Positions 25,584 through 35,767 of a stretch of 64,000 bases of DNA are shown here, in pieces; position 1 is the first letter of the stretch, and the number at the start of each line of letters is the position of its first letter. The position numbers and the translations under genes are program-made. The notes below the pieces were generated by a model. It did not search any database. It had not been told where the DNA came from and worked only from the letters and a program-made list of their open reading frames with translations. Source of the DNA: Polaribacter irgensii 23-P (lineage in GTDB: Bacteria; Bacteroidota; Bacteroidia; Flavobacteriales; Flavobacteriaceae); the NCBI RefSeq assembly GCF_000153225.1, contig NZ_CH724148.1, positions 1,630,842 through 1,694,841 on the forward strand, in the 5' to 3' direction.

Positions 25584-26489
25584 TTGGGGAACGAGAACAT
25601 CGACATCACATCATTTTTAGAGTATCTTCTTTTAGAGAAGGGATATTCAAAGCATACGATTATCGCTTATAGAAAAGATCTTATTGATTTTAGCAGTTTT
25701 TGTGCACTCCATTTTGATCAAGAAAGCATAACAGTAGTAGCGTATGCGCAAGTTAGACGTTGGATTGTAAGCTTGGTTGCAGCTGATATTTCCAACAGTA
25801 CGATCAATAGAAAAGTAAGTTCTTTAAAGTCCTTCTATAAATTCCTTCAGAAATCATCACAAATAGAAAACAATCCACTTTCAAAGCACAAATCACTTAA
25901 AGTTGCAAAAAGGGTGCAGGTACCTTTTACCGCAAAAGAGATAAATGCAGTATTAGAAAACATGGCTGGAGGACAAAATTTTGAAGCTTGTCGCAATAGG
26001 TTGTTGGTAGAGTTATTATATTCTACAGGTATGCGAAGGGCAGAGTTAATTAGTATTCAGGAGGTAGACGTCAATTGTGCAGACCAAACAATTAAAGTTG
26101 TAGGAAAAAGAAATAAAGAGCGGTACGTTCCCATATTGTCATCCGTGTTGCAAACAATAAAAGAGTACCAAGGTTTAAAAGCAACAATCGATGGAGGTTC
26201 GGGTTTTTTTTTAATTACTTCGAAAGGAAATAAATTATATGAAACACTTGTCTATAGGATTATAAATTCCTATTTTAGTAAGATATCTTCAAAGGTGAAA
26301 AAGAGTCCACATATTTTAAGGCATTCTTTTGCAACACATCTTTTAAATGAAGGTGCAGATTTAAATTCGGTTAAAGAATTGCTAGGGCATTCTTCTTTAG
26401 CCTCCACCCAAGTCTATACGCACAATAGTTTGGATGCAATTAAAAATATATATAAACAAGCGCACCCTAGGAGCAATAAAAAACAATGA
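25584..26489 (+). CDS. xerC: Tyrosine recombinase XerC/XerD-type
   Basis: Site-specific recombinase, probably resolving chromosome dimers at dif. The 301 aa protein has the SAM-like N-terminal domain (FLEYLLLEKGYSKHTIIAYR) and the catalytic residues of the family: Arg in YSTGMRRAELISI, Lys in VVGKRNKERYVPI, the HILRHSFATHLL box, His in LLGHSSLAS and the nucleophile Tyr in TQVYTH. The start is a TTG (25584), since a stop at 25566-25568 leaves no in-frame ATG. It sits 3 bp before hpf. XerC versus XerD cannot be separated here; the symbol is by general use. Confidence 0.9.
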   Translation: MGNENIDITSFLEYLLLEKGYSKHTIIAYRKDLIDFSSFCALHFDQESITVVAYAQVRRWIVSLVAADISNSTINRKVSSLKSFYKFLQKSSQIENNPLSKHKSLKVAKRVQVPFTAKEINAVLENMAGGQNFEACRNRLLVELLYSTGMRRAELISIQEVDVNCADQTIKVVGKRNKERYVPILSSVLQTIKEYQGLKATIDGGSGFFLITSKGNKLYETLVYRIINSYFSKISSKVKKSPHILRHSFATHLLNEGADLNSVKELLGHSSLASTQVYTHNSLDAIKNIYKQAHPRSNKKQ

Positions 26490-26492
26490 CGA

Positions 26493-26801
26493 ATGAAAGT
26501 ATTCACACAATCAGTAAATTTTAATGCAGATATTGAATTAATTGAACTTGTAGAGGCGAAGGTTTTAGCATTGACAAAGTTTCATGATAAAATTGTAGAC
26601 GCAGAGGTTTTTTTGAAAGTTCAAAAGACAAGCAGCAAGGAAAACAAAATAACGGAAGTAAAGCTCAATATTCCCGGCAGTGAGTTGATCGTGAAGCGAG
26701 ATACTAAAACCTTTGAAGAGGGAATTAATCTTGCCGTAGATAGTTTAAAAAGACAGTTAAAAAGATCGAAAGAAAAACAGCGAGATTCTTTAATCTCTTA
26801 A
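26493..26801 (+). CDS. hpf: Short ribosome hibernation promoting factor (HPF/RaiA family)
   Basis: A 102 aa ribosome-associated protein that binds the decoding centre region of idle ribosomes. The length corresponds to the short HPF form with a single N-terminal beta-alpha-beta domain: VNFNADIELIELVEAKVLAL, DAEVFLKVQKTS, LNIPGSELIVKRDTKTFEEG and the basic tail LKRQLKRSKEKQ. It is 3 bp downstream of the recombinase gene and just before the tRNA-tuf cluster. Confidence 0.92.
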   Translation: MKVFTQSVNFNADIELIELVEAKVLALTKFHDKIVDAEVFLKVQKTSSKENKITEVKLNIPGSELIVKRDTKTFEEGINLAVDSLKRQLKRSKEKQRDSLIS

Positions 26802-26834
26802 AATGATAAAAAAATAAAATTTTTATCATTTTAT
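26801..26834 (+). terminator. Weak AT-rich hairpin after hpf
   Basis: AAATGATAAAA pairs with TTTTATCATTT across a loop of nine. The stem is nearly all A-T and begins at the hpf stop codon; it may be a weak terminator before the tRNA promoter. Confidence 0.35.
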
Positions 26835-26858
26835 GTTTTAAAATATAAAAAAACTTTA

Positions 26859-26866
26859 TACATTTG
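26859..26866 (+). promoter_or_regulatory. -7 element of the tRNA-tuf promoter
   Basis: TACATTTG, about 40 bp before the first tRNA. It matches TAnnTTTG. No clear TTG at -33 was found, which may be tolerated in a strong stable-RNA promoter. Confidence 0.55.
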
Positions 26867-26905
26867 CGGACCGTTAGAAATAGCGGTTTGTTTTTGGTAT
26901 CAAAA

Positions 26906-26979
26906 GCCGATGTAGCTCAGCTGGCTAGAGCAGCTGATTTGTAATCAGCAGGTCGTGGGTTCGAGTCCCTCCATCGGCT
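26906..26979 (+). tRNA. tRNA-Thr (UGU)
   Basis: Full cloverleaf: acceptor GCCGATG pairs with CATCGGC, D-arm AGCTCAGCTGGCTAGAGC, anticodon loop ATTTGTAAT reading TGT, T-arm with GGTTCGAGTCC. CCA is not encoded. First of four tRNAs ahead of tuf. Confidence 0.97.
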
Positions 26980-27035
26980 CAAAAAACAAAAGAATTGTGC
27001 AAGCAATTATAAGTTCATTAAAATAGTAAATTAAA

Positions 27036-27117
27036 GGGGAGATACTCAAGCGGCCAACGAGGACGGACTGTAACTCCGTTGACTACGTCTTCGCAGGTTC
27101 GAATCCTGCTCTCCCCA
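27036..27117 (+). tRNA. tRNA-Tyr (GUA)
   Basis: Class II tRNA with a long variable arm. Acceptor GGGGAGA pairs with TCTCCCC; the anticodon loop ACTGTAACT reads GTA; T-loop GGTTCGAATCC. Length 82 nt. Confidence 0.97.
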
Positions 27118-27131
27118 CAAATTTACATATT

Positions 27132-27204
27132 GCGAAAGTAGCTCAGTTGGTAGAGCGTCAGCCTTCCAAGCTGAATGTCGCCGGTTCGAACCCGGTCTTT
27201 CGCT
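27132..27204 (+). tRNA. tRNA-Gly (UCC)
   Basis: Acceptor GCGAAAG pairs with CTTTCGC; anticodon stem-loop CAGCCTTCCAAGCTG reads TCC; T-loop GGTTCGAACCC. Confidence 0.97.
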
Positions 27205-27320
27205 CAAGGAGTTTTGTTTTGAAGAAAAGTATTTTAACTTTATGTCAAAATAAAAAAAAGAGTGGTTATTGTTGATTATAGTCGAAGTAAGACCATTCTT
27301 TAGCTCAAGATTATCAACAA

Positions 27321-27393
27321 GCCGGTGTAGCTCAGTTGGTAGAGCGCATCCTTGGTAGGGATGAGGTCGTGGGTTCAACTCCCATCGCTGGCT
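27321..27393 (+). tRNA. tRNA-Thr (GGU)
   Basis: Acceptor GCCGGTG pairs with CGCTGGC, with two G-U pairs; anticodon stem-loop CATCCTTGGTAGGGATG reads GGT; T-loop GGTTCAACTCC. It lies 61 bp before tuf. Confidence 0.96.
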
Positions 27394-27454
27394 CTCAGAG
27401 TACGTATTATTTAGACACTAAACATATTTAAACTAAGAATTAAAATTAATAATC

Positions 27455-28642
27455 ATGGCAAAAGCAAATTTTGACCGTTCGAAACCACACTTAAACATTG
27501 GTACTATCGGACACGTAGATCACGGTAAAACTACATTAACTGCCGCTATTACGAAAGTATTAGCTGATGCAGGATTTTCTGCAGCCTTATCATTTGATCA
27601 AATTGATAACGCACCAGAAGAAAAAGAAAGAGGTATCACAATAAACACGTCTCACGTAGAGTATCAAACCGCTAATCGACACTATGCACACGTTGACTGT
27701 CCAGGTCACGCGGATTATGTGAAGAATATGGTAACTGGTGCCGCTCAAATGGATGGAGCAATTCTAGTAGTTGCTGCAACAGATGGACCAATGCCACAGA
27801 CAAGAGAACATATTTTATTAGGACGTCAGGTAGGAATTCCTCGTATGGTTGTATTCATGAATAAAGTGGATATGGTAGATGACGAAGAGTTGATTGAATT
27901 AGTAGATATGGAAATTAGAGAGTTGTTATCTTTCTATGAGTACGACGGAGATAATGGGCCTGTAATTGCTGGATCTGCTTTAGGAGCATTGAACGGTGAG
28001 CAGAAGTGGGTAGATACTGTTTTAGAATTAATGGCTGCTGTAGATGTTTGGATTGAAGAGCCTTTAAGAGAAGTTGATAAGCCTTTCTTAATGCCTGTTG
28101 AGGATGTGTTTTCAATTACTGGTCGTGGAACTGTTGCAACAGGTCGTATCGAAACAGGAATTGCAAATACAGGAGATACTGTAGATATTATCGGTATGGG
28201 AGCTGAAAAAATGACTTCTACTGTTACTGGTATTGAAATGTTCCGTCAAATTTTAAACAGAGGTGAGGCAGGAGATAATGCAGGAATCTTATTGAGAGGT
28301 ATTGCTAAAGAAGATATTAAAAGAGGTATGGTAATCTGTAAGCCAGGTTCTGTAACACCACACGCAAAGTTCAAAGCAGAGGTTTATGTTTTGAAAAAAG
28401 AAGAAGGTGGACGTCATACTCCATTTCATAACAACTACCGCCCACAATTTTATGTAAGAACTACGGATGTTACAGGTACAATTAATTTACCTGATGGTGT
28501 TGAAATGGTAATGCCAGGAGATAACTTGACAATTACGGTAGATTTATTACAACCGATTGCTTTAAATATTGGTTTACGTTTTGCAATTCGTGAGGGTGGT
28601 AGAACTGTAGGAGCTGGTCAAGTAACAGAGGTTTTAGATTAA
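27455..28642 (+). CDS. tuf: Elongation factor Tu
   Basis: GTPase that delivers aminoacyl-tRNA to the ribosome. The 395 aa protein has the G motifs GHVDHGKT (residues about 19-26), the switch region [14 protein letters not shown], and NKVDMVDD for guanine specificity; domains II and III follow ([30 protein letters not shown]). It is preceded by four tRNAs and followed by tRNA-Trp and secE. It is the only tuf in this window. A hairpin at 28674-28706 may limit read-through into the downstream genes. Confidence 0.99.
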   Translation: MAKANFDRSKPHLNIGTIGHVDHGKTTLTAAITKVLADAGFSAALSFDQIDNAPEEKERGITINTSHVEYQTANRHYAHVDCPGHADYVKNMVTGAAQMDGAILVVAATDGPMPQTREHILLGRQVGIPRMVVFMNKVDMVDDEELIELVDMEIRELLSFYEYDGDNGPVIAGSALGALNGEQKWVDTVLELMAAVDVWIEEPLREVDKPFLMPVEDVFSITGRGTVATGRIETGIANTGDTVDIIGMGAEKMTSTVTGIEMFRQILNRGEAGDNAGILLRGIAKEDIKRGMVICKPGSVTPHAKFKAEVYVLKKEEGGRHTPFHNNYRPQFYVRTTDVTGTINLPDGVEMVMPGDNLTITVDLLQPIALNIGLRFAIREGGRTVGAGQVTEVLD

Positions 28643-28673
28643 AACAAAGTAGTATTTTACTATTTATATTTTT

Positions 28674-28706
28674 AAAAGGCGTCACGCTATAAGCGTGATG
28701 CCTTTA
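28674..28706 (+). terminator. Hairpin between tuf and tRNA-Trp
   Basis: AAAGGCGTCACGCT pairs with AGCGTGATGCCTTT (one G-U) around a 3-nt loop. Only a short T run follows, so it may be a partial terminator that tunes expression of secE-nusG relative to tuf. Confidence 0.75.
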
Positions 28707-28720
28707 TCAATGAATAAGAA

Positions 28721-28792
28721 ACGGGCGTAGTTCAGCGGTAGAGCACTGGTCTCCAAAACCAGCTGTCGGGAGTTCGAATCTCTCCGCCCGTG
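28721..28792 (+). tRNA. tRNA-Trp (CCA)
   Basis: Acceptor ACGGGCG pairs with CGCCCGT; anticodon stem-loop CTGGTCTCCAAAACCAG reads CCA; T-loop AGTTCGAATCT. Located between tuf and secE, 18 bp before the secE start. Confidence 0.97.
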
Positions 28793-28810
28793 CAAAAACA
28801 TACAATTAGA

Positions 28811-29008
28811 ATGAAGTTTATACAATATATTAAAGATTCTTTTGATGAGTTAGGAAACAATGTGACTTGGATCTCAAAAGAAGACGCTCAAAAAACAACG
28901 GTAACAGTTGCTGTATTTACTATTTTGTTTGCGTTGGCAGTAGCAGGTATAGATTATGTTTTTCAAACAGGTCTTGATAATTTTTTCACAATGTTTAAAA
29001 CAAACTAA
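28811..29008 (+). CDS. secE: Preprotein translocase subunit SecE
   Basis: Essential small subunit of the SecYEG channel. A 65 aa protein, MKFIQYIKDSFDELGNNVTW, with the amphipathic helix and one membrane span (TVAVFTILFALAVAGIDYVF), the short single-span form. I chose the ATG at 28811; a longer reading frame would begin in the tRNA-Trp gene. NusG follows after 2 bp. Confidence 0.95.
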   Translation: MKFIQYIKDSFDELGNNVTWISKEDAQKTTVTVAVFTILFALAVAGIDYVFQTGLDNFFTMFKTN

Positions 29009-29010
29009 TA

Positions 29011-29562
29011 ATGGCGACTGATTCAGTAATGAAATGGTATGTTGTTAGAGCCATTGGGGGACAAGAAAACAAAGTAAAAGCATATATAGAAACTGAAATA
29101 GCGCGATTGGGTTTATCAGATTTTGTAAGTCAGGTAATTGTTCCAACAGAGAAAGTAATTCAAATAAAAGACGGAAAAAAAATAAACAAAGAGAAAGTTT
29201 ATTTTCCTGGTTATATTATGGTAGAGGCAAATCTTTCAGGAGAAGTGCCACACGTAATAAAAGGAATTACTGGTGTTATTGGGTTTCTTGGTGAGGTCAA
29301 AGGAGGCGCACCAGTTCCGATGCGTAAGGCAGAGGTAAACAGAATGTTAGGAAAAGTAGACGAGTTGTCGATACAGGACGAAAACGTGGCAATTCCTTTT
29401 GACATTGGCGAAACAGTAAAAGTTGTGGATGGTCCGTTTAACGGATTCGACGGAACGATTGAAAAAGTAAATGAAGAGAAGCGTAAACTTGAAGTAATGG
29501 TGAAAATATTCGGAAGAAAAACACCTTTAGAGTTAAGTTATATGCAAGTAGAAAAGATATAA
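29011..29562 (+). CDS. nusG: Transcription termination/antitermination factor NusG
   Basis: RNA-polymerase-associated elongation factor, 183 aa. It has the NGN domain (MKWYVVRAIGGQENKVKAY, YFPGYIMVEANLSGEVPHVI, TGVIGFLG) followed by the KOW domain with FDIGETVKVVDGPFNGFDG. It is 2 bp after secE and about 75 bp before rplK, the classical order. An insertion around VIQIKDGKKINKEK is common in Bacteroidota homologues. Confidence 0.97.
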   Translation: MATDSVMKWYVVRAIGGQENKVKAYIETEIARLGLSDFVSQVIVPTEKVIQIKDGKKINKEKVYFPGYIMVEANLSGEVPHVIKGITGVIGFLGEVKGGAPVPMRKAEVNRMLGKVDELSIQDENVAIPFDIGETVKVVDGPFNGFDGTIEKVNEEKRKLEVMVKIFGRKTPLELSYMQVEKI

Positions 29563-29636
29563 TTGTTACACAAATATATAATAGAGCGGTTTGTTTTTAG
29601 CTTCCAAAATAAAACAAATCATTAAACATTTTTAAA

Positions 29637-30074
29637 ATGGCAAAAGAAGTTAGTAAAGTAGTTAAGTTACAAGTTAAGGGAGGCGCAGCGAATCCATCGC
29701 CGCCGGTTGGACCCGCTTTAGGTGCTGCTGGTGTTAACATTATGGAGTTCTGTAAACAGTTTAATGCAAGAACGCAAGACAAACAAGGAAAAGTACTTCC
29801 TGTTGTTATTACTGTTTTCAAAGACAAATCATTTGATTTTCTTATCAAAACTCCTCCTGCAGCAGTCCAGTTACTAGAAGTGGCCAAAATTAAAAAAGGT
29901 TCAGGAGAACCAAACAGGAAAAAAGTGGCATCAGTTACTTGGGATCAAATACAAGTTATTGCAGAAGATAAAATGGTAGATTTAAATGCCTTTGAAATTT
30001 CTTCAGCAATGCGTATGATTGCAGGTACAGCACGTTCTATGGGATTAACAGTAAAAGGTAATGCACCAGCATAA
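29637..30074 (+). CDS. rplK: 50S ribosomal protein uL11
   Basis: Ribosomal protein of the GTPase-associated centre. The 145 aa protein is canonical: [37 protein letters not shown], and the RNA-binding C-terminal domain [14 protein letters not shown]. It precedes rplA by 20 bp, the usual L11-L1 operon pair. Confidence 0.98.
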   Translation: MAKEVSKVVKLQVKGGAANPSPPVGPALGAAGVNIMEFCKQFNARTQDKQGKVLPVVITVFKDKSFDFLIKTPPAAVQLLEVAKIKKGSGEPNRKKVASVTWDQIQVIAEDKMVDLNAFEISSAMRMIAGTARSMGLTVKGNAPA

Positions 30075-30094
30075 ACTTTATAAAAAGTAGTAAA

Positions 30095-30784
30095 ATGGCA
30101 AAATTAACAAAAAAGCAAAAAGAAGCTCACGCAAAGTTAGATAGCTCCAAATCGTATGGTTTAGCAGCAGCTTCAGCGCTAGTCAAAGACATTACGAATG
30201 TAAAGTTTGATGCATCAGTAGATTTAGCAATTCGTTTAGGAGTAGATCCTAGAAAAGCGAATCAAATGGTACGTGGTGTTGTAACCTTACCTCACGGTAC
30301 TGGTAAAGATGTAAAAGTATTAGCATTGGTAACTCCAGATAAGGAAGCAGAAGCATTAGAAGCAGGCGCAGATTATGTTGGATTAGATGAGTATCTTCAA
30401 AAGATTAAAGGCGGCTGGACAGATGTAGACGTAATTATTACCATGCCAAGTGTGATGGGAAAATTAGGTCCCTTAGGTAGAATTTTAGGACCTAGAGGCT
30501 TGATGCCAAACCCAAAGACGGGTACGGTAACAATGGATGTTGCAAAAGCTGTGCAAGATGTGAAAGCTGGTAAAATTGATTTTAAAGTCGATAAAACAGG
30601 TATCATTCATGCTGCAATTGGTAAAGTATCTTTCGATGCTAAGAAAATTGAAGAGAATGCCAATGAATTAATTCAAACAATTATTAAATTGAAACCAACA
30701 ACTGCAAAGGGAACGTATGTAAAAAGCGTTTTTATGTCTAGTACGATGAGTCCTAGTATTGAAGTTGAGGTGAAAGCTGTTTAA
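30095..30784 (+). CDS. rplA: 50S ribosomal protein uL1
   Basis: L1-stalk ribosomal protein of 229 aa. It has the family blocks [51 protein letters not shown] and [15 protein letters not shown]. In many bacteria L1 represses its own operon by binding the leader; I could not identify such a site with confidence. It sits 19 bp before rplJ. Confidence 0.98.
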   Translation: MAKLTKKQKEAHAKLDSSKSYGLAAASALVKDITNVKFDASVDLAIRLGVDPRKANQMVRGVVTLPHGTGKDVKVLALVTPDKEAEALEAGADYVGLDEYLQKIKGGWTDVDVIITMPSVMGKLGPLGRILGPRGLMPNPKTGTVTMDVAKAVQDVKAGKIDFKVDKTGIIHAAIGKVSFDAKKIEENANELIQTIIKLKPTTAKGTYVKSVFMSSTMSPSIEVEVKAV

Positions 30785-30803
30785 TACGTTAAAACTTATA
30801 ATC

Positions 30804-31322
30804 ATGACTAGAGAAGAGAAATCACAGGTAATACAAGATTTAACAGCAGTATTAGCAGGAACAAATACATTATACTTAGCAGATATTTCAGGATTAAACG
30901 CACAAACAACTACAAATTTACGTAGAGCATGTTACAAAGCAGACATCCAGCTATCCGTTGTTAAGAATACACTACTTGCAAAAGCGATGGAGGCTTCAGA
31001 CAAAGATTTTGGAGAATTGTCAGGCGTTTTGAAAGGAAATACTTCAATGATGATCTCAGAGGCTGCAAATGCACCTGCGAGGCTGATCAAGGAGTTTAGA
31101 AGAAAATCCAAGGATCGTCCTTTATTAAAGGGAGCCTTTGCAGAGGAATCTGTTTATATTGGAGATGATCAGTTAGATGCTTTGGTAGACATCAAGTCGA
31201 AAGAAGAACTAATTGGAGAAATCATTGGATTATTACAGTCTCCTGCTAAAAATGTTATTTCAGCATTGCAGTCAGGTGGACAAAAACTTTCAGGAATTCT
31301 TAAAACTTTATCTGAAAGATAA
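30804..31322 (+). CDS. rplJ: 50S ribosomal protein uL10
   Basis: Base of the L7/L12 stalk, 172 aa. It has the conserved start REEKSQVIQDLTAVLAGTN, SGLNAQTTTNLRRACYKADI and VVKNTLLAKAM, and a C-terminal helix that binds L7/L12 dimers. It precedes rplL by 50 bp. The short rplA-rplJ gap leaves little room for an L10 autoregulatory leader. Confidence 0.97.
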   Translation: MTREEKSQVIQDLTAVLAGTNTLYLADISGLNAQTTTNLRRACYKADIQLSVVKNTLLAKAMEASDKDFGELSGVLKGNTSMMISEAANAPARLIKEFRRKSKDRPLLKGAFAEESVYIGDDQLDALVDIKSKEELIGEIIGLLQSPAKNVISALQSGGQKLSGILKTLSER

Positions 31323-31372
31323 TTACGCGCACAAATAAACTATAATAAACAAAATTTTTAAAAACAATTAAA

Positions 31373-31747
31373 ATGGCAGAATTAAAAGATTTCGCAGAGC
31401 AATTAGTTAACTTGACAGTAAAAGAAGTTAATGAATTAGCTACCATCTTAAAAGATGAGTATGGTATTGAGCCAGCAGCAGCAGCAGCAGTAGTAGTAGG
31501 ACCAGCAGCAGGTGGTGAAGAGGCTGCAGAGGAGCAGACTGAATTTGACGTTATTTTAACAGCAGCAGGTGCTTCTAAACTTGCAGTTGTAAAATTAGTT
31601 AAAGAATTAACTGGTTTAGGTTTGAAAGAAGCTAAAGGTATCGTAGATAGCGCACCAGCAGCAGTAAAAGAAGGTGTTTCTAAGGATGAAGCAGCAGCAT
31701 TGAAAGCATCATTAGAAGAGGCTGGAGCTGAAGTAGAGCTTAAGTAA
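31373..31747 (+). CDS. rplL: 50S ribosomal protein bL12
   Basis: Multi-copy stalk protein that recruits translational GTPases. It is 124 aa: N-terminal dimerisation helix ([20 protein letters not shown]), an alanine-rich acidic hinge ([20 protein letters not shown]), and the globular domain with [20 protein letters not shown]. It is followed by a structured 150 bp gap before rpoB. Confidence 0.98.
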   Translation: MAELKDFAEQLVNLTVKEVNELATILKDEYGIEPAAAAAVVVGPAAGGEEAAEEQTEFDVILTAAGASKLAVVKLVKELTGLGLKEAKGIVDSAPAAVKEGVSKDEAAALKASLEEAGAEVELK

Positions 31748-31833
31748 GCTTTTTAACCCGATGAAGCTTATGGCTTAACGGGAAAACAAATTTAGGTTTA
31801 GGTACTAGAAATGCATGTTTTTAGGCCTAAACC
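31745..31833 (+). promoter_or_regulatory. Structured rplL-rpoB intergenic region, possible attenuator
   Basis: Two competing hairpins share bases 31764-31767. One pairs TAAGCTT (31745) with AAGCTTA (31764). The other pairs CCCG-ATG-AAGC with GCTT-AA-CGGG (31757-31782). A third hairpin pairs GGTTTAGG (31795) with CCTAAACC (31826). No long T run follows. The E. coli rplL-rpoB gap also holds an attenuator and a processing site, so a similar role is inferred. Confidence 0.5.
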
Positions 31834-31894
31834 ATTTTGTGTATATATTCGTTTTTTATTATAATTCAGATTTTAATTAAAAAAATATTCTCTT

Positions 31895-34800
31895 TTGGCA
31901 ACGAAAAACACAACTGAAAGAATCAACTTCGCAACTTCTCAAATGATAAAGGAGTATCCAGATTTCTTGGATATTCAGGTAAAATCTTTTCAAGATTTTT
32001 TCCAACTTCAGACTAAAGCAGAAGAAAGAGGAGAAGAGGGTTTGTACAAAACCTTCATGGATAACTTTCCTATTACTGATACAAGAAATCATTTTGTATT
32101 AGAATTCTTAGATTATTTTGTAGATCCACCTAGATACTCAATTCAAGAGTGTATTGAGCGTGGATTGACACATAGTGTGCCATTAAAGGCACGTCTAAAG
32201 CTATACTGTACGGATCCAGAACACGAGGATTTTGAAACGATTGTTCAGGATGTATATCTTGGAACAATTCCGTACATGACAAATTCTGGTGCTTTTGTAA
32301 TTAACGGTGCAGAGCGTGTAGTAGTCTCTCAATTACACAGGTCTCCTGGAGTATTTTTTGGGCAATCTTTCCACGCAAACGGTACAAAATTATATTCGGC
32401 AAGAGTAATTCCTTTTAAAGGTTCTTGGATAGAATTTGCTACCGATATCAATCAAGTAATGTATGCTTATATTGATAGAAAGAAAAAATTACCAGTAACG
32501 ACATTATTCAGAGCCATTGGTTTTGAAAGAGATAAAGATATTCTAGAGATTTTTGATCTTGCAGAAGAAGTGAAAGTTTCTAAGGCGGGATTGAAGAAAG
32601 TATTGGGACGTAAATTGGCTGCTAGAGTTTTAAAAACATGGCACGAGGATTTTGTAGATGAAGATACAGGTGAAGTGGTTTCAATCGAAAGAAATGAAAT
32701 CATTTTTGATCGGGATACTATTTTAGATAAAGAACACATAGACGAAATAATAGAAGCGGGTGCTAAAACGGTTTTACTTCACAAGGAAGATAACGATACG
32801 GCAGATTACGCGATTATTCACAATACCTTACAAAAGGATCCTACGAATTCTGAGAAAGAAGCAGTAGAGCATATCTATAGACAACTTCGTAATGCAGAAC
32901 CGCCAGATGAGGAGACTGCAAGAGGTATTATTGATAAGTTATTCTTTTCTGAGCAAAGATATAATTTAGGAGAAGTTGGTCGTTTTAGAATGAACACCAA
33001 GTTGCAACTAAATGAACCAATTGATCAAAAAGTATTAACGAAATTAGACATTATAACGATTATTAAATACTTAATTGAATTGATCAACTCCAAAGCTGAA
33101 GTTGATGATATTGATCATTTATCGAATAGACGTGTACGAACTGTTGGAGAACAATTAGCAGGTCAGTTTGGTGTTGGTTTAGCGCGTATGGCTAGAACAA
33201 TTCGCGAGCGTATGAATGTGCGTGACAACGAAGTGTTTACTCCGATTGACTTGATCAATGCAAAAACATTATCATCTGTTATCAACTCGTTTTTTGGTAC
33301 CAATCAGTTGTCTCAGTTTATGGATCAAACAAATCCATTAGCAGAAATTACGCACAAGCGTAGGTTGTCTGCACTTGGACCTGGAGGTTTATCAAGAGAA
33401 AGAGCAGGATTTGAGGTGCGTGATGTGCATTATACGCATTACGGACGTTTGTGTCCAATAGAAACTCCTGAAGGACCAAATATTGGTTTAATTTCTTCAC
33501 TTGCAGTGTTTGCAAAAGTGAATAATTTAGGATTTATTGAAACTCCTTACAGAAAAGTAGAGAATGGAGTGGTGACTACAGATGAGCCTATTTACTTAAG
33601 TGCAGAAGAGGAAGAAGGTATGAAAATTGCCCAATCTAATTTACAGCTTAGCAATGAAGGAAACATTACTCTAGATAGAGTTATTGCGCGTGAGGAAGGA
33701 GATTTCCCTGTGGTTAATCCAGATGAGATTAATTATATGGATGTTGCCCCAAACCAAATTGCTTCAATATCGGCGTCTTTGATTCCGTTTTTAGAGCATG
33801 ATGATGCCAACCGAGCATTAATGGGATCTAACATGATGCGTCAGGCAGTGCCATTATTACGTCCAGAATCTCCAATTGTTGGAACTGGTTTAGAGCGCAG
33901 AGTTGCAAAAGATTCTCGTATCTTAATCAATGCTGAAGGAGCGGGTGTAGTGCAGTATGTAGATGCAAATAAGATTACCATTAAGTATGACAGAACTGAG
34001 GAAGAAAAACTAGTTAGTTTTGATTCTGATGAAATATCATATAACTTAATTAAATTTAGAAAAACCAATCAAGGAACGTCAATTAATCTGAAGCCGATTG
34101 TAGTAAGAGGAGACAGAGTAACTGAAGGTCAAGTTCTTTGTGAGGGGTATGCAACACAAAAAGGAGAATTAGCTTTAGGAAGAAATATGAAAGTAGCCTT
34201 TATGCCTTGGAAAGGGTATAACTTTGAGGATGCAATTGTAATTTCAGAAAGAGTAGTTCGAGAAGATATATTCACATCCATTCATATTGATGAGTATTCT
34301 TTAGACGTACGAGATACAAAATTAGGAATTGAAGAATTAACTAATGATATCCCGAATGTGTCTGAAGAAGCTACAAAAGATTTGGATGAAAATGGAATGA
34401 TCAGAATTGGAGCAGAAGTGAATCCTGGAGACATCTTAATAGGTAAGATCACACCGAAAGGAGAATCAGATCCAACTCCTGAAGAAAAATTATTACGTGC
34501 AATTTTTGGAGATAAAGCAGGAGATGTAAAAGATGCCTCTTTAAAAGCTTCACCATCATTAAGAGGGGTAGTAATTGATAAAAAGTTATTCAGAAGAGCC
34601 GTTAAGGATAAGAACAAAAGATTACAAGACAAAGAAGCAGTTGCTAATTTAGAATCTTCTTTTGTTTCACAGTTTGAAGGATTAAAAGATGAATTAATTG
34701 AAAAGTTATTCACTTTAATTAGCGGAAAAACATCACAAGGAGTATTTAATGATTTAGGTGAAGAAGTTTTACCAAAAGGTAAAAAGTATACGCTTAAAAT

Positions 34801-35704
34801 GTTAAATTCTGTAGATGATTATGTGCATTTAACGGGTTCTTGGACAACGGACAAAGAATTGAATGATTTGGTAGGTGAATTAGTTCACAATTACAAAATC
34901 AAGGTAAATGATTTACAAGGTTCTTTACGTCGCCAAAAGTTTACAATTTCTGTTGGAGATGAATTGCCTGCAGGAATTTTAAAATTAGCGAAAGTATACA
35001 TCGCTAAAAAGCGAAAACTGAAGGTAGGAGATAAAATGGCGGGACGTCATGGTAATAAAGGTATTGTGGCCCGTATTGTACGAGCAGAGGACATGCCTTT
35101 CTTAGAAGATGGAACTCCTGTAGACATCGTGTTAAATCCATTGGGAGTACCTTCTCGTATGAATATTGGTCAAATTTATGAAACTGTTCTTGGTTGGGCA
35201 GGTCAGAAGTTAGGAACAAAGTATGCAACACCAATTTTTGACGGTGCATCTTTAGACCAGATCAATGTAATTACAGACAGTGCTGGTGTTCCTAGATTTG
35301 GACATACGTATTTATATGATGGTGGAACTGGAAAACGTTTCGATCAGCCTGCGACGGTTGGAATCATCTATATGATAAAGTTAGGACACATGATTGAAGA
35401 CAAAATGCATGCGCGTTCTATAGGACCGTATTCATTAATTACACAGCAACCATTGGGTGGTAAAGCTCAGTTTGGTGGTCAACGTTTTGGAGAGATGGAA
35501 GTTTGGGCATTGGAAGCATATGGTGCTTCTAGTATCTTAAGAGAAATCTTAACTGTTAAATCTGATGATGTGATGGGTAGAGCTAAAACATACGAAAGTA
35601 TTGTAAAAGGTGAAGCGATGCCAGAACCAGGTTTACCAGAGTCATTTAATGTCTTAATGCACGAACTGAAAGGTTTAGGATTGGACGTTAGATTAGAAGA
35701 ATAA
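31895..35704 (+). CDS. rpoB: RNA polymerase subunit beta
   Basis: Catalytic core subunit of RNA polymerase, 1269 aa. It is recognisable throughout: the lobe start [20 protein letters not shown], the rifampicin-pocket region [20 protein letters not shown] followed by [13 protein letters not shown], and the C-terminal [20 protein letters not shown]. The start is a TTG (31895), because a stop at 31874-31876 leaves no in-frame ATG before the conserved N-terminus. In the rifampicin cluster the residues look wild-type ([14 protein letters not shown]). It is co-transcribed with rpoC, 63 bp further on. Confidence 0.99.
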   Translation: MATKNTTERINFATSQMIKEYPDFLDIQVKSFQDFFQLQTKAEERGEEGLYKTFMDNFPITDTRNHFVLEFLDYFVDPPRYSIQECIERGLTHSVPLKARLKLYCTDPEHEDFETIVQDVYLGTIPYMTNSGAFVINGAERVVVSQLHRSPGVFFGQSFHANGTKLYSARVIPFKGSWIEFATDINQVMYAYIDRKKKLPVTTLFRAIGFERDKDILEIFDLAEEVKVSKAGLKKVLGRKLAARVLKTWHEDFVDEDTGEVVSIERNEIIFDRDTILDKEHIDEIIEAGAKTVLLHKEDNDTADYAIIHNTLQKDPTNSEKEAVEHIYRQLRNAEPPDEETARGIIDKLFFSEQRYNLGEVGRFRMNTKLQLNEPIDQKVLTKLDIITIIKYLIELINSKAEVDDIDHLSNRRVRTVGEQLAGQFGVGLARMARTIRERMNVRDNEVFTPIDLINAKTLSSVINSFFGTNQLSQFMDQTNPLAEITHKRRLSALGPGGLSRERAGFEVRDVHYTHYGRLCPIETPEGPNIGLISSLAVFAKVNNLGFIETPYRKVENGVVTTDEPIYLSAEEEEGMKIAQSNLQLSNEGNITLDRVIAREEGDFPVVNPDEINYMDVAPNQIASISASLIPFLEHDDANRALMGSNMMRQAVPLLRPESPIVGTGLERRVAKDSRILINAEGAGVVQYVDANKITIKYDRTEEEKLVSFDSDEISYNLIKFRKTNQGTSINLKPIVVRGDRVTEGQVLCEGYATQKGELALGRNMKVAFMPWKGYNFEDAIVISERVVREDIFTSIHIDEYSLDVRDTKLGIEELTNDIPNVSEEATKDLDENGMIRIGAEVNPGDILIGKITPKGESDPTPEEKLLRAIFGDKAGDVKDASLKASPSLRGVVIDKKLFRRAVKDKNKRLQDKEAVANLESSFVSQFEGLKDELIEKLFTLISGKTSQGVFNDLGEEVLPKGKKYTLKMLNSVDDYVHLTGSWTTDKELNDLVGELVHNYKIKVNDLQGSLRRQKFTISVGDELPAGILKLAKVYIAKKRKLKVGDKMAGRHGNKGIVARIVRAEDMPFLEDGTPVDIVLNPLGVPSRMNIGQIYETVLGWAGQKLGTKYATPIFDGASLDQINVITDSAGVPRFGHTYLYDGGTGKRFDQPATVGIIYMIKLGHMIEDKMHARSIGPYSLITQQPLGGKAQFGGQRFGEMEVWALEAYGASSILREILTVKSDDVMGRAKTYESIVKGEAMPEPGLPESFNVLMHELKGLGLDVRLEE

Positions 35705-35722
35705 TTATTTACAAAGGGCTTT

Positions 35723-35744
35723 GCAAGGGGGTAAAACCCCTTGT
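35723..35744 (+). promoter_or_regulatory. Hairpin between rpoB and rpoC
   Basis: CAAGGGG (35724-35730) pairs with CCCCTTG (35737-35743) around the loop GTAAAA. There is no T run, so this is not a terminator; an mRNA processing or stability element is possible. Confidence 0.5.
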
Positions 35745-35767
35745 ATAAACTGAACACTTGAAATAAG

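Noticed and set aside
25584..26489. Integrase of a mobile element
   Set aside because: The recombinase sits between rpsU and hpf in a core region, without attachment repeats or cargo; a chromosomal Xer protein is the simpler reading.
27046..27378. A 110-codon frame antisense to the tRNA cluster
   Set aside because: It runs across tRNA-Tyr, tRNA-Gly and tRNA-Thr; such antisense-of-tRNA frames are a known annotation artefact.
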